Below, piece after piece: positions 63,673-64,000 of a DNA stretch of 64,000 nt (position 1 is the stretch's first letter; every line of letters starts with the position of its first letter). The position numbers and the translations under genes are program-made. The stretch comes from Muriicola sp. Z0-33 (GTDB lineage: Bacteria; Bacteroidota; Bacteroidia; Flavobacteriales; Flavobacteriaceae): the NCBI RefSeq assembly GCF_026126425.1, contig NZ_JAFMPW010000004.1:236197-300196 (forward strand), written 5' to 3'. The notes under the pieces were generated by a model that made no database searches, was not told the DNA's origin, and saw only the letters and a list, made by a program, of their open reading frames with translations.

Positions 63673-64000
63673 AATTTAGTTAGTTAATAGGGTTAAAGAT
63701 AAAAAAAAAATACAATTAAAAAATTAAATCTTTTCCGCGTAGCCCAAGTATTTCCAATGTTCTCTGTGCATTGGGTTTTTGTATGATCTAAATACCATAA
63801 GATGAGTATTCCACTCACTGACATCTACAGACAACAAAAAGGCTTAATCGGACTCTTTGGAAAATTTCTTTTTCATTTTGCCAAACAGAAATCCATATAA
63901 AAATCTCTGCTGAAAAAAGCAATGCAATCCCCATACATTATAATACTAAAGGATTCACTCGCTATGCTCGTGCATCCCAAAAGACTATGCTGGCAATACA
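63673..64000. other. Gene-free stretch at the right edge
   Basis: No gene is supported in these 328 bases. A minus-strand frame at 63844-63945 of about 33 codons (ending KKKFSKESD) is blocked upstream by stops; it could be the decayed end of a gene lying outside the window. Confidence 0.5.

Noticed and set aside
63844..63945. Possible C-terminal fragment of a gene at the right edge
   Set aside because: Stops lie just upstream in the same frame within the window, so it cannot be the end of an intact gene; decay is possible but not shown.

Overview
The window is ordinary chromosome from a marine-type member of the Flavobacteriaceae (Bacteroidota). Evidence for this: low-GC DNA; start codons mostly without Shine-Dalgarno sequences; several promoters of the Bacteroidota type (TAnnTTTG at -7, once with TTG 19 bases upstream); a type IX secretion sorting domain; a GT117/DUF2723 membrane protein; an alternative complex III respiratory operon; Exb and PorT family genes; and family sequences typical of flavobacteria. 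I see no phage, insertion sequence, CRISPR array, rRNA or plasmid gene.

Layout. 1-10428: a subtilisin-like lipoprotein, a methyltransferase, a cytochrome P450 fused by a one-base overlap to ruvB, PEP carboxykinase, an acyl-CoA oxidase-like flavoprotein and a DUF2807 surface protein. 10568-22240 (minus): a complete electron transport operon, actABCDEF-coxB-coxA, which carries electrons from menaquinol to oxygen. 22326-29037: a SPOR protein, the rimP-nusA-infB translation operon and a cation/proton antiporter, followed by a striking 7-bp tandem repeat and tRNA-Gln. 29791-36599: a GT117 membrane protein, a thioredoxin fold without its cysteines, a metallophosphoesterase, CutC and an asparaginase-family hydrolase. 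36657-44824: DNA polymerase I, an arylsulfotransferase-like protein, a stand-alone T9SS sorting domain, a lipocalin-like lipoprotein and a large DUF5916 outer-membrane protein. 45050-52429: rplM-rpsI, rpsB-tsf, a small XRE regulator/membrane-protein operon, an M61 peptidase, and pyrH-frr. 52477-63658: a sulfite dehydrogenase-like pair, an RND/MMPL transporter, asnS-rpoN with a small membrane protein, a PorT-family barrel and an ExbB/ExbD energy-transducing operon.

How it fits together. The respiratory operon builds a supercomplex of quinol:cytochrome c oxidoreductase and aa3-type oxidase. The proton gradient it makes can power the Exb complex, the antiporter and, through the Exb family, outer-membrane transport. 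A large translation set (rplM, rpsI, rpsB, tsf, rimP, nusA, infB, frr, asnS) lies in the same window, and three of its mRNA leaders have RNA structure that may be regulatory.

The least ordinary signals are: a helix-hairpin-helix tail present on both ribosomal protein S2 and the ActC respiratory subunit; the 16-unit CARTWAR heptamer array at 29044-29155; a perfect palindromic operator beside the XRE gene; a terminator-like hairpin in the rimP leader; a structured rpsB leader with a Shine-Dalgarno-led five-codon frame; a Shine-Dalgarno sequence lying across the rpsI start; and the cysteine-less thioredoxin. No clearly new multi-gene system was found. All statements rest on reading the sequence; no database search was run.
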